Positions 25,152-32,809 of a stretch of DNA of 64,000 nt are shown here, piece after piece. The notes under the pieces were generated by a model. That model worked only from the letters and a program-made list of their open reading frames with translations. It was not told the origin of the DNA and made no database searches. A program made the translations under genes and the position numbers. Every line of letters starts with the position of its first letter. Positions within the stretch are counted from its first letter, which is position 1. Source of the DNA: Sinorhizobium glycinis. GTDB taxonomy: Bacteria; Pseudomonadota; Alphaproteobacteria; Rhizobiales; Rhizobiaceae. The stretch is from positions 62,001 to 126,000 of the forward strand of contig NZ_LPUX01000047.1 of NCBI RefSeq assembly GCF_001651865.1, read 5' to 3'.

Positions 25152-26825
25152 TTGACGATTATTTCCGCCAATACACGCAAGAAAACGCACCTGATCTCCG
25201 GGGCCGTGCTGGGCACCTTCGTCCTCCTGCATTTTGTCAATCATTCTCTTGGCCTGATCTCGATCGGAGCGATGGAAGCCGGCCGGCGAGTCTTCACGCT
25301 TGTCTGGCACAGCTTACCTGGAACGATCCTGCTTTACGGCGCCCTGCTCCTGCATTTCCTGATGGCCCTCGACAGCCTCTATCGTCGCCAGACGCTGAGA
25401 ATGCCGGCCGGTGAAGCGCTGAAGATCATCTTCGGGCTGAGTCTGCCCTTTCTGCTGATACCCCATGTGGTCGCCGCGCGCGTGGAGCCGCTCCTGACCG
25501 GAGTCGCTGCCGACTATCCCCAAATTCTGCGCGCCCTCTGGTCGAGCTCGGCAGGCACGACCCGCCAGACGATCGCGCTGCTGTTCGTCTGGAGCCACGC
25601 TTGCCTCGGCGCCTGGTTCTGGATGCGCGGCCGGGACTGGTTTCCGCGCTACGAATTCCTGCTCTACACCGTTGCCCTGCTCGTGCCCATCTTCGCGCTG
25701 CTCGGCTTCGTCAACGGCGCCCGTTCTATCGGTCGCGACTATGCGGAACATGGTGCCTACGGCGACAGAGCCTATGTCAGTCAGGAGCCGCGTCTTAACC
25801 CGGCCCGGCTCGAGAACATCCGTCTCGCCTTTTATGCGGGCTTTGCAAGCCTGATCGGCGGAACCCTGGCGTTGCGCGCCCTGCCGGCGCGCGGCCGCAT
25901 TCGCGTGCGCTATCCGGATGGGCGGGTGGCGGCGGTGAGCCTCGGCTTCAGCGTGCTCGAGGCAAGCCGCGCCGCCGGCATTCCGCATGTCTCCGTCTGT
26001 GGCGGCCGCGGCCGGTGCTCGACCTGCCGGGTGCGCATCATTGAGGGTCTCGAAGGCCAGCCGGCGCCCGAGTCAGCGGAACTGGCAACGCTGACGCGCA
26101 TCGCCGCTCCCGATAATGTTCGTCTGGCCTGCCAGTTCCGGCCCACCCACAACGTTACGATCGTACCCATCCTCGACACCGACAGTCTCGGCGTAAAGAC
26201 CCAGCTTGCCCGGCAGAACGGCGGCGGGCGCGAGCGGCGCGTGGCCGTGCTCTTCTGTGACCTGCGCGATTTCACCCGTATTGCCGAGCACAAGCTGCCC
26301 TACGACACGGTGTTCCTGCTCAACCGCTACTTCGAAATGATCGGCGAGGCGGTCGAGGGCTCCGGCGGCGTTATCGACAAGTTCATCGGCGACGGTGCGC
26401 TGGCGATCTTCGGGCTGAAGAGTCCTCTTCCGGAAGCCTGCCGCCAGGCGCTTGCCGCAGCCGCCCGGCTCTCGGCGGGCATTCGCTCGCTCAACCAGAC
26501 ATTCGAGGGCGAACTCGAACAGCCGCTCAGGCTTGCGATCGGCCTGCATGCCGGGCCCGCCATTGTCGGCGAGATGGGCTACGGTCAGGCGACCTCGCTG
26601 ACGGCGGTCGGCGACACGATCAATACGGCCAGCCGGCTGGAGGGCTTGGCCAAGGAGCACGACGCCGAACTTGCCGTGTCGGTCGAACTCATCGAACGCG
26701 CCGGACTGAACCTCGAGGGCTACAGGCGGATGGATATCGGCCTGCGCGGCCGGCAGGCAACGCTTGAAACATGGATCGTCGACGATGCCGCCGAGATCTC
26801 CGAAGTGCTGCCGGCGCAGAGTTAA
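25152..26825 (+). CDS. Membrane-bound class III adenylate cyclase with ferredoxin domain
   Basis: 557 residues, starting at TTG 25152; no ATG lies upstream in frame and the ribosome binding site is weak. Residues 1-240 hold about six membrane helices with histidines at 27, 31, 53, 68, 105 and 149, compatible with heme b ligation. Residues 247-340 are a plant-type [2Fe-2S] domain with Cys283, Cys289, Cys292 and Cys327. Residues 362-557 are a class III nucleotide cyclase catalytic domain (AVLFCDLRDFTRIAEH, the metal-binding Asp; FIGDGALAIFG; GDTINTASRLE). It makes cAMP, probably in response to redox state (inference). It sits between the LysR and TetR genes, flanked by a repeat. Confidence 0.85.
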   Translation: MTIISANTRKKTHLISGAVLGTFVLLHFVNHSLGLISIGAMEAGRRVFTLVWHSLPGTILLYGALLLHFLMALDSLYRRQTLRMPAGEALKIIFGLSLPFLLIPHVVAARVEPLLTGVAADYPQILRALWSSSAGTTRQTIALLFVWSHACLGAWFWMRGRDWFPRYEFLLYTVALLVPIFALLGFVNGARSIGRDYAEHGAYGDRAYVSQEPRLNPARLENIRLAFYAGFASLIGGTLALRALPARGRIRVRYPDGRVAAVSLGFSVLEASRAAGIPHVSVCGGRGRCSTCRVRIIEGLEGQPAPESAELATLTRIAAPDNVRLACQFRPTHNVTIVPILDTDSLGVKTQLARQNGGGRERRVAVLFCDLRDFTRIAEHKLPYDTVFLLNRYFEMIGEAVEGSGGVIDKFIGDGALAIFGLKSPLPEACRQALAAAARLSAGIRSLNQTFEGELEQPLRLAIGLHAGPAIVGEMGYGQATSLTAVGDTINTASRLEGLAKEHDAELAVSVELIERAGLNLEGYRRMDIGLRGRQATLETWIVDDAAEISEVLPAQS

Positions 26826-26828
26826 TTG

Positions 26829-26992
26829 CCCCTCATCCGCCTGCCGGCACCTTCTCCCCGCAAGCGGGGCGAAGGGGTATGCCGCGCCGCCCACTTCCCC
26901 TCTCCGGTTACACAGCGAGTGAGCACAAGACCGCGGCGGTGTCCCTTCTCCCCGTCACAACGGGGAGAAGGTGCCGGCAGGCGGATGAGGGG
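26829..26992. repeat. RIME-like palindromic intergenic mosaic element
   Basis: A 164-bp element with inverted ends of about 32 bp: CCCCTCATCCGCCTGCCGGC and onward at the left, mirrored at the right (ending GGCGGATGAGGGG). Two inner stem-loops (CTTCTCCCCGcaagCGGGGcGAAG and CCTTCTCCCCgtcacaaCGGGGAGAAGG) complete it. This matches the form of Rhizobium-specific intergenic mosaic elements. It lies 3 bases after the cyclase stop, between it and the convergent TetR gene, where it could also act as a terminator. Confidence 0.85.
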
Positions 26993-27026
26993 CCGCCTCC
27001 GCGATTATCTTTCAACCGAAGCGCGC

Positions 27027-27668
27027 CTACTCCCGCACCTGCAGGCCATCGACGAAGAGGCGCTCGAGAAAACGCGCCGCATCCTCGAAGCGCCCCTCGC
27101 CCGCATGCTCCTGGCCGAGCACCGCACGGACCTGCACATCGAAATCGGCGTAGTGCTGCGTCGTCGACCAGATGGCGAAGATCAGGTGATAGGGGTCGCA
27201 ATTGGCGATCTTGCCGGCCTTCGCCCAGGCGCGGATCACCTCCGCCTTTTCGTCGACGAGTTGCTTCAGCGGCCCTTTCAGCTCGTCCTCGATGTGCGGA
27301 GCGCCCTGCAGCACTTCATTGGCGAACAGACGGCTTTCGCGCGGAAAATCGCGTGCCATTTCAAGCTTGCGCCGGATGTAGCTGCGGATCTCGGCGACCG
27401 GATTGCCTTCGGCGTTGAATTCGCGCAAGGGATCTAGCCAGGTATCAAGCACGCGGTCGATCAAGGCGCGATGCATGGCTTCCTTCGTCCGGAAATAATA
27501 GAGCAGGTTCGGTTTCGACATGCCTGCCACTTCGGCGATCTGATCGATGGTCGAGCCGCGGAAGCCGCTCGCCGAAAAGACTTCGAGCGCTGCTTCGAGG
27601 ATCCGCTCCTCCTTTTCCTCCTGGATACGGGTGCGCCTCTGGGTTTTCGCCGCTCTTGGAAGTACCAT
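27027..27668 (-). CDS. TetR-family regulator, RutR-like
   Basis: 213 residues from the ATG at 27668, which is directly preceded by GGGGGAGAG; the upstream start at 27740 lacks such a site. The HTH is ILEAALEVFSASGFRGSTIDQIAEVAGMSKPNLLYYFRTKEAMHRAL (about residues 20-68), and the C-terminal domain matches the YcdC/RutR type (TWLDPLREF, FPRESRLFANEVLQGAP, PYHLIFAIWSTTQHYADF). RutR senses uracil/thymine. Here it is divergent from the beta-ureidopropionase gene with a RutR-like box between, so control of reductive pyrimidine degradation is likely. Confidence 0.85.
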   Translation of the reverse strand: MVLPRAAKTQRRTRIQEEKEERILEAALEVFSASGFRGSTIDQIAEVAGMSKPNLLYYFRTKEAMHRALIDRVLDTWLDPLREFNAEGNPVAEIRSYIRRKLEMARDFPRESRLFANEVLQGAPHIEDELKGPLKQLVDEKAEVIRAWAKAGKIANCDPYHLIFAIWSTTQHYADFDVQVRAVLGQEHAGEGRFEDAARFLERLFVDGLQVRE

Positions 27669-27804
27669 CTCTCCCCCTGCCGATGCCCACGCGCTGGATG
27701 GTTGCGGAGGCACGCTTTGCCCAAAAATCGGACGCGCCATTTATTTGGGCAACAAACGGTTTTTTTCTTTTTCCCGCTTGAGTGCCGCTACGGAAGTTGT
27801 AATG

Positions 27805-27820
27805 TTTACCAACCGGTCAA
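27805..27820. promoter_or_regulatory. Candidate RutR box between the TetR and beta-ureidopropionase genes
   Basis: TTTACCAACCGGTCAA matches the RutR consensus TTGACCAnnTGGTCAA at 12 of 14 defined positions. It lies between divergent promoters of the regulator and the catabolic operon. Confidence 0.55.
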
Positions 27821-27948
27821 ATTATCAGTCAGATTGTCGCCAAAGGCAACGGCTGATCGAAGGGCACGAAGACAAAGCTCCGATTTGACCGACGGGAACG
27901 CATGGGCTGCCCCCGGGGAGGGTCTAGCCGGAAAAAGAGGAGAACGCC

Positions 27949-29199
27949 ATGGCTGCACCTGGCGAGAATAGGCGCGTCAATGCCGACCGCCTGTGGGATT
28001 CGTTGATGGATATGGCGAAGATCGGCCCCGGCGTTGCCGGCGGCAACAACCGCCAGACCCTGACGGACGCCGATGGCGAGGGCCGACGGCTGTTCCAGTC
28101 CTGGTGCGACAAGGCCGGCCTCTCCATGGGCGTCGACAAGATGGGCACCATGTTCATGACCCGCCGGGGCACCGACCCGGATGCTCTCCCTGTCCATATC
28201 GGCTCCCATCTCGACACACAGCCGACCGGCGGCAAATATGACGGCGTGCTCGGCGTCCTGAGTGGCCTCGAGGTCGTGCGCACGCTGAACGACCTCGGCA
28301 TCAAGACCAGGCATCCGATCGTCGTGACGAACTGGACCAACGAGGAGGGCGCGCGCTTCGCGCCGGCCATGCTCGCCTCCGGCGTCTTTGCCGGCGTCCA
28401 TACGCTGGATTACGCCTATGCCCGCAAGGACCCGGAGGGAAAGGCCTTCGGTGACGAGTTGAAGCGCATCGGCTGGGTGGGCAACGAAGAAGTCGGCGCC
28501 CGCAAGATGCATGCCTATTTCGAATATCACATCGAGCAGGGACCGATCCTCGAGGCCGAGAACAAGCAGATCGGCGTCGTCACCCACTGTCAGGGCCTGT
28601 GGTGGCTCGAATTCACGCTGACCGGCAAGGAAGCGCATACCGGCTCGACGCCGATGAACATGCGCGTCAATGCCGGCCTCGCCATGGCCCGCATCCTCGA
28701 AATGGTCCAGACCGTCGCGATGGACAGCCAGCCGGGCGCCGTCGGCGGCGTCGGACAGATGTTCTTCTCGCCCAATTCCCGCAACGTTTTGCCGGGCAAG
28801 GTCGTCTTCACGGTCGACATCCGCTCGCCGGACCAGGCGAAGCTCGACGGCATGCGCGCCCGGATCGAGGCCGAAGCACCGAAGATCGCCGAGGCGCTGG
28901 GCGTCGGCTGTTGGATCGAGGCGGTCGGACACTTCGATCCCGTCACCTTCGATCCGAAGCTGGTGGCGACCGTGCGCGGCGCGGCCGAGAAGCTCGGCTA
29001 CAGCCACATGAACCTCATTTCAGGCGCCGGCCACGACGCCTGCTGGGCGGCCAAGGTCGCGCCGACGACGATGATCATGTGCCCCTGCGTCGATGGGCTC
29101 AGCCACAACGAGGCGGAGGACATTTCCAAGGAATGGGCCGCCGCCGGCGCCGACGTTCTTTTCCACGCCGTTCTCGAAACTGCTGAAGTGGTCGAGTGA
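27949..29199 (+). CDS. Beta-ureidopropionase / N-carbamoyl-beta-alanine amidohydrolase (M20 family)
   Basis: 416 residues, with GAGGAG before the ATG. M20 amidohydrolase with metal ligands in HIGSHLDTQPTGGKYDGVLG (His and Asp, about 81-100), TNWTNEEGARF (Glu-Glu, about 126-136) and EYHIEQG (about 184-190), plus SGAGHDACWAA and GLSHNEAED near the C-terminus. This is the yeast-type beta-alanine synthase/allantoate amidohydrolase group; with dihydropyrimidinase next door the substrate is N-carbamoyl-beta-alanine, giving beta-alanine, CO2 and ammonia, the third pathway step. Confidence 0.88.
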   Translation: MAAPGENRRVNADRLWDSLMDMAKIGPGVAGGNNRQTLTDADGEGRRLFQSWCDKAGLSMGVDKMGTMFMTRRGTDPDALPVHIGSHLDTQPTGGKYDGVLGVLSGLEVVRTLNDLGIKTRHPIVVTNWTNEEGARFAPAMLASGVFAGVHTLDYAYARKDPEGKAFGDELKRIGWVGNEEVGARKMHAYFEYHIEQGPILEAENKQIGVVTHCQGLWWLEFTLTGKEAHTGSTPMNMRVNAGLAMARILEMVQTVAMDSQPGAVGGVGQMFFSPNSRNVLPGKVVFTVDIRSPDQAKLDGMRARIEAEAPKIAEALGVGCWIEAVGHFDPVTFDPKLVATVRGAAEKLGYSHMNLISGAGHDACWAAKVAPTTMIMCPCVDGLSHNEAEDISKEWAAAGADVLFHAVLETAEVVE

Positions 29200-29205
29200 G
29201 TTTGC

Positions 29206-29232
29206 GGGCGGGACGAAAGTTCCGCCCTTTTT
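29206..29232 (+). terminator. Terminator-like hairpin inside the pyrimidine operon
   Basis: GGGCGGGAC (29206-29214) pairs with GTTCCGCCC (29219-29227; one G-U pair) around a GAAA tetraloop, followed by TTTTT (29228-29232). It is a strong intrinsic terminator placed 46 bases before the dihydropyrimidinase start. Confidence 0.75.
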
Positions 29233-29278
29233 ACTTGGTGGCCCCGGCCACCGAAGCACCATCCAGAGGAAGATACCA

Positions 29279-30733
29279 ATGAGCACCGTCATCAAGGGTG
29301 GAACCATCGTCACCGCCGACCTGACCTACAAGGTCGATATCAAGGTCGAAGGCGGCAAGATCGTCGAGATCGGCCCCAACCTTTCCGGCACCGAGACGCT
29401 CGACGCGACCGGCTGCTATGTCATGCCGGGCGGCATCGATCCGCACACCCATCTCGAAATGCCCTTCATGGGCACCTATTCCTCGGACGATTTCGAGAGC
29501 GGCACGCGCGCGGCGCTCGCCGGCGGCACGACCATGGTGGTGGACTTCGCACTCCCCTCGCCCGGCCAGTCGCTGCTCGAGGCGCTCACCATGTGGGACA
29601 ACAAGTCGACCCGCGCCAATTGCGACTATTCCTTCCACATGGCGATCACCTGGTGGAGCGAGCAGGTCTTCAACGAGATGGAGACGATCGTCAAGGACAA
29701 GGGCATCAACACCTTCAAGCACTTCATGGCCTACAAGGGCGCGCTGATGGTGGACGACGACGAGATGTTCTCGTCCTTCCAGCGCTGCGCCGCCCTCGGC
29801 GCCCTGCCGCTGGTCCACGCCGAAAACGGCGACGTAGTGGCGCAGTTGCAGGCGAAGCTGTTGGCCGAAGGCAATAGCGGCCCGGAGGCGCACGCCTATT
29901 CGCGACCGGCCGAGGTCGAGGGCGAGGCCACCAACCGCGCGATCATGATCGCCGACATGGCCGGCTGTCCGGTCTATATCGTTCACACTTCCTGCGAACA
30001 GGCGCACGAGGCGATCCGCCGCGCCCGCGCCAAGGGCATGCGCGTCTTCGGCGAGCCGCTGGTCCAGCACCTGACGCTCGACGAGACGGAATATTTCAAC
30101 AAGGACTGGGATCATGCGGCGCGCCGGGTGATGTCGCCGCCGTTCCGCAACAAGCTGCACCAGGACAGCCTGTGGGCGGGCCTCGCTTCCGGTTCGCTGC
30201 AGGTGGTGGCGACCGACCATTGCGCCTTCACGACGGCGCAGAAGCGTTTTGGCGTCGGCGATTTCACCAAGATCCCGAACGGCACCGGCGGGCTCGAGGA
30301 CCGCATGCCGATGCTCTGGACCTGTGGCGTCAATAGCGGCCGCATCACCATGAACGAATTCGTCGCTGTGACCTCGACCAACATCGCCAAGATCCTCAAC
30401 ATCTATCCGAAGAAGGGCGCGATCCTCGTCGGGGCCGATGCCGACCTCGTCGTCTGGGATCCGAAACGCTCCAAGACGATCTCGGCGAGCACCCAGCAAT
30501 CGGCGATCGACTACAACGTTTTCGAGGGCAAGACGGTCACCGGCCTGCCGCGTTTCACGCTGACGCGCGGCGTCGTCGCTATCGAGGAAGGGGCGGTGAA
30601 GACGCAGGAGGGCCATGGCGAGTTCGTCCGGCGCGACCCCTTCCCGGCGGTCAGCACGGCGCTGTCGACCTGGAAGGAAGTGACGGCACCGCGCGCCGTA
30701 CAGCGCAGCGGCATTCCGGCAACGGGCGTGTGA
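29279..30733 (+). CDS. Dihydropyrimidinase (D-hydantoinase)
   Basis: 484 residues from the ATG at 29279, with AGAGGAAG upstream. Amidohydrolase TIM barrel: metal-binding GGIDPHTHLEMPF (about 56-68), carboxylated Lys in NTFKHFMAYKGAL (about 147-158), His in LPLVHAENGD and YIVHTSCEQA, and Asp in VATDHCAF (about 313-320). It opens dihydrouracil or dihydrothymine to the N-carbamoyl-beta-amino acid, the second step between PreTA and beta-ureidopropionase. The family is usually called hydantoinase because of its broad cyclic-imide range. Confidence 0.93.
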   Translation: MSTVIKGGTIVTADLTYKVDIKVEGGKIVEIGPNLSGTETLDATGCYVMPGGIDPHTHLEMPFMGTYSSDDFESGTRAALAGGTTMVVDFALPSPGQSLLEALTMWDNKSTRANCDYSFHMAITWWSEQVFNEMETIVKDKGINTFKHFMAYKGALMVDDDEMFSSFQRCAALGALPLVHAENGDVVAQLQAKLLAEGNSGPEAHAYSRPAEVEGEATNRAIMIADMAGCPVYIVHTSCEQAHEAIRRARAKGMRVFGEPLVQHLTLDETEYFNKDWDHAARRVMSPPFRNKLHQDSLWAGLASGSLQVVATDHCAFTTAQKRFGVGDFTKIPNGTGGLEDRMPMLWTCGVNSGRITMNEFVAVTSTNIAKILNIYPKKGAILVGADADLVVWDPKRSKTISASTQQSAIDYNVFEGKTVTGLPRFTLTRGVVAIEEGAVKTQEGHGEFVRRDPFPAVSTALSTWKEVTAPRAVQRSGIPATGV

Positions 30734-30755
30734 CGGATTTCAGATGCCGCATTCG

Positions 30756-31190
30756 TCATTCGCTACGTGCAAGAGGATCGGCCGGCACCAGACCGTCCAG
30801 CTCCGGCAAGAGAACGACGCTCTCCTGCTCCTTCGGATCTGTCCGGGCGATCACCGCCGTGCAGGGGCTGTCGGAAAGATTGGCAGGCATGTGCGGTATG
30901 CCGGCCGGGATGTAGAGCATCTCGCCGGCCCTGACGAGCACGCGCTCTTCGAGCCGGTCGCCGAACCAGGTACAGGCCTCGCCGGAAAGCACATAGATGG
31001 CCGTCTCATGGTTCTCGTGGAGATGCGCCTTGGCGCGCGCGCCGGGCGGCATGGTGACGAGATGCATGCAGATGCCGGTGGAGCCCACTGTCTCCGCGGC
31101 GATGCCTTCGAAGTAATCGAGCCCCTGCTTGCCGGCATAACCGCTGCCCGGCCGCACCACGCGACAGCCAGGATTGGATGATCGAGACAT
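30756..31190 (-). CDS. Cupin-domain protein
   Basis: 144 residues from the ATG at 31190. A single cupin barrel: motif 1 PPGARAKAHLHENHETAIYVLSGE (about residues 49-72; His/His/Glu metal ligands) and motif 2 AGEMLYIPAGIPHMPAN (about 87-103; His). No other domain. It lies tail-to-tail with dihydropyrimidinase (22 bp) and head-to-head with the ABC ATPase, in the middle of the pyrimidine block. A role in handling pathway intermediates, such as malonate semialdehyde, is possible but not shown by the sequence. Confidence 0.82.
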   Translation of the reverse strand: MSRSSNPGCRVVRPGSGYAGKQGLDYFEGIAAETVGSTGICMHLVTMPPGARAKAHLHENHETAIYVLSGEACTWFGDRLEERVLVRAGEMLYIPAGIPHMPANLSDSPCTAVIARTDPKEQESVVLLPELDGLVPADPLARSE

Positions 31191-31311
31191 GACCGTTCTC
31201 CAGAATTCGCTGAAAAACCTTGAACAGGAGCCTTCTGCGGCAAATCCACGATTGCATGTTGCCGGCCCGAATAGCAGTCTGGCACAGACAGGTGAGAATG
31301 AGAATCCATCC

Positions 31312-32103
31312 ATGACATCCAATTCCGCCTCCGTGGTCTCGGCCCGAAATCTCGGCCTGACGTTCCAGACCAGCGACGGGCCGGTCAATGCGCTGACAGG
31401 CGTGAATCTCGACGTGGCGAAGGGCGACTTCGTCTCCTTCATCGGCCCGTCCGGCTGCGGCAAGACGACCTTCCTGCGCATCATCGCCGACCTCGAGAAG
31501 CCGACGGCCGGCACGATCGCCGTCAACGGCAAGACGCCGGAGGAAGCCCGCCACAATCGCGCCTATGGCTACGTCTTCCAGGCGGCAGCGCTCTATCCCT
31601 GGCGAACGATCGAGAAGAACATCGCGCTGCCGCTCGAAATCATGGGTTACGCCAAGGACGAGCGGAAGGCGCGCATCGAACGGACGCTGGAGCTCGTCAA
31701 CCTCACGGGCTTCGGCAAGAAATACCCCTGGCAGCTCTCCGGCGGCATGCAGCAGCGGGCGTCGATCGCCCGGGCGCTGGCCTTCGACGCCGATCTTCTC
31801 CTGATGGACGAACCCTTCGGCGCCCTCGACGAGATCGTCCGCGATCACCTGAACGAGCAGCTCCTGAAGCTCTGGGCGCAGACCAACAAGACGATCTGTT
31901 TCGTCACCCACTCGATCCCGGAGGCCGTCTATCTCTCGACCAAGATCGTCGTGATGAGCCCGCGCCCCGGCCGGGTGACCGACATCATCGAATCGACGCT
32001 GCCGAGGGAGCGTCCGCTCGGCATCCGCGAGACGCCGGAATTTTTGGAGATCGCCCACCGGGTGCGCGAGGGGCTGAGGGCGGGGCATAGCTATGATGAA
32101 TAG
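31312..32103 (+). CDS. ABC transporter ATP-binding protein (NMT1/THI5-type importer)
   Basis: 263 residues from the ATG at 31312; a longer frame to 31174 exists but its extra N-terminus is unconserved and overlaps the divergent cupin start. Walker A GPSGCGKTT (about 48-56), Q-loop YVFQAAALYPW, signature LSGGMQQRA, Walker B LLLMDEPFGALDE. This is the SsuB/TauB/NrtD-like group that pairs with ThiX/SsuC permeases. First gene of an importer operon with two permeases and a binding protein downstream, interrupted by a repeat and a DUF559 gene. Confidence 0.9.
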   Translation: MTSNSASVVSARNLGLTFQTSDGPVNALTGVNLDVAKGDFVSFIGPSGCGKTTFLRIIADLEKPTAGTIAVNGKTPEEARHNRAYGYVFQAAALYPWRTIEKNIALPLEIMGYAKDERKARIERTLELVNLTGFGKKYPWQLSGGMQQRASIARALAFDADLLLMDEPFGALDEIVRDHLNEQLLKLWAQTNKTICFVTHSIPEAVYLSTKIVVMSPRPGRVTDIIESTLPRERPLGIRETPEFLEIAHRVREGLRAGHSYDE

Positions 32104-32147
32104 CTGTTGGCCTGATTTAGCCGCTCCGCGATCGCGGCGGGGAAAAA

Positions 32148-32396
32148 CCCCTCCCCAACCCCTCCCCACAAGGGGGAGGGGCTTGGCCGCGTATGCCGCT
32201 CGGTTGAGTTCCAAAGATCGGTTCCAACCTCGAGAGGCGCCTGCGCAGGCACGTGTCACACAAAGCCCTTATCCTGGAATCGCATCACCCAGCCCCTCTT
32301 CGGAATGTGAGTGGGTGAGATTTAGCAACGACGGCGCGGCTGGGGTTTCCCTCCCCCTTGTGGGGAGGGTGGTGAGCGCAGCGAACCGGGAGGGGT
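32148..32396. repeat. Inverted-repeat element between the ABC ATPase and permease genes
   Basis: At the left CCCCTCCCC (32148-32156) and CCCCTCCCCACAAGGGGGAGGGG (ending about 32181); at the right CCCTCCCCCTTGTGGGGAGGG (32349-32369) and GGGAGGGGT (32388-32396). The right end is an inverted, slightly diverged copy of the left end, so the roughly 250-bp segment is bounded by inverted repeats that also fold on themselves. The interior holds no recognisable gene. Confidence 0.7.
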
Positions 32397-32398
32397 CT

Positions 32399-32809
32399 TT
32401 GGCACACTCCAACATCGACCCGAAGGTCAGGCAACGCGCCAGGAAGCTCCGAACGGAAATGACCAAAGCCGAAGCGGCGATGTGGAACATGCTCCGCGAC
32501 CCACGCCCCTTAGGCGCTCGCTTCCGCAGAGAAACCCCCGTCGGCCCCTACATTGCGGACTTCGCATGGCTTTCCGCACGCCTTATCGTTGAAGTCGATG
32601 GCGACAGCCACGAGACAGACGCTGGCAGACGTCATGATAAGCGGCGGGATGAATTCCTTGGGGCACAAGGGTTCACTGTCCTGCGCTTCGACAATTCCCA
32701 GGTGCTCGACGGACCGGATTATGTATTTCTGTCCATTCGCAAACACGCCAGCCGTCACCTTAAGGCGGAGCGCTCGACGGTTCGGGCCGACGGAGGCGCC
32801 GATGCATAA
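32399..32809 (+). CDS. DUF559 (Vsr-like endonuclease fold) protein inserted in the ABC operon
   Basis: 136 residues from TTG 32399, just after GGGAGGGG supplied by the repeat element; the frame is open further upstream but runs through the repeat. The family core is RARKLRTEMTKAEAAMWNMLRD, LGARFRRETPVGPYIADFAWLSARLIVEVDGDSH and GFTVLRFDNSQVL, with the catalytic-type Asp in IADF, Glu-Val-Asp and Arg-Phe of the PD-(D/E)XK/Vsr-like superfamily. Function unknown; nuclease activity is only inferred from the fold. Its stop overlaps the permease ATG by 8 bases, so it is now part of the operon. Confidence 0.75.
   Translation: MAHSNIDPKVRQRARKLRTEMTKAEAAMWNMLRDPRPLGARFRRETPVGPYIADFAWLSARLIVEVDGDSHETDAGRRHDKRRDEFLGAQGFTVLRFDNSQVLDGPDYVFLSIRKHASRHLKAERSTVRADGGADA

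Noticed and set aside
31174-31311. Longer N-terminus of the ABC ATPase
   Set aside because: The extra 46 residues are unlike the family and overlap the divergent cupin start; the ATG at 31312 is better placed.
32093-32398. Upstream extension of the DUF559 frame to an ATG at 32093
   Set aside because: The extension translates the repeat element and has low-complexity sequence; the conserved family begins only after about 32399.
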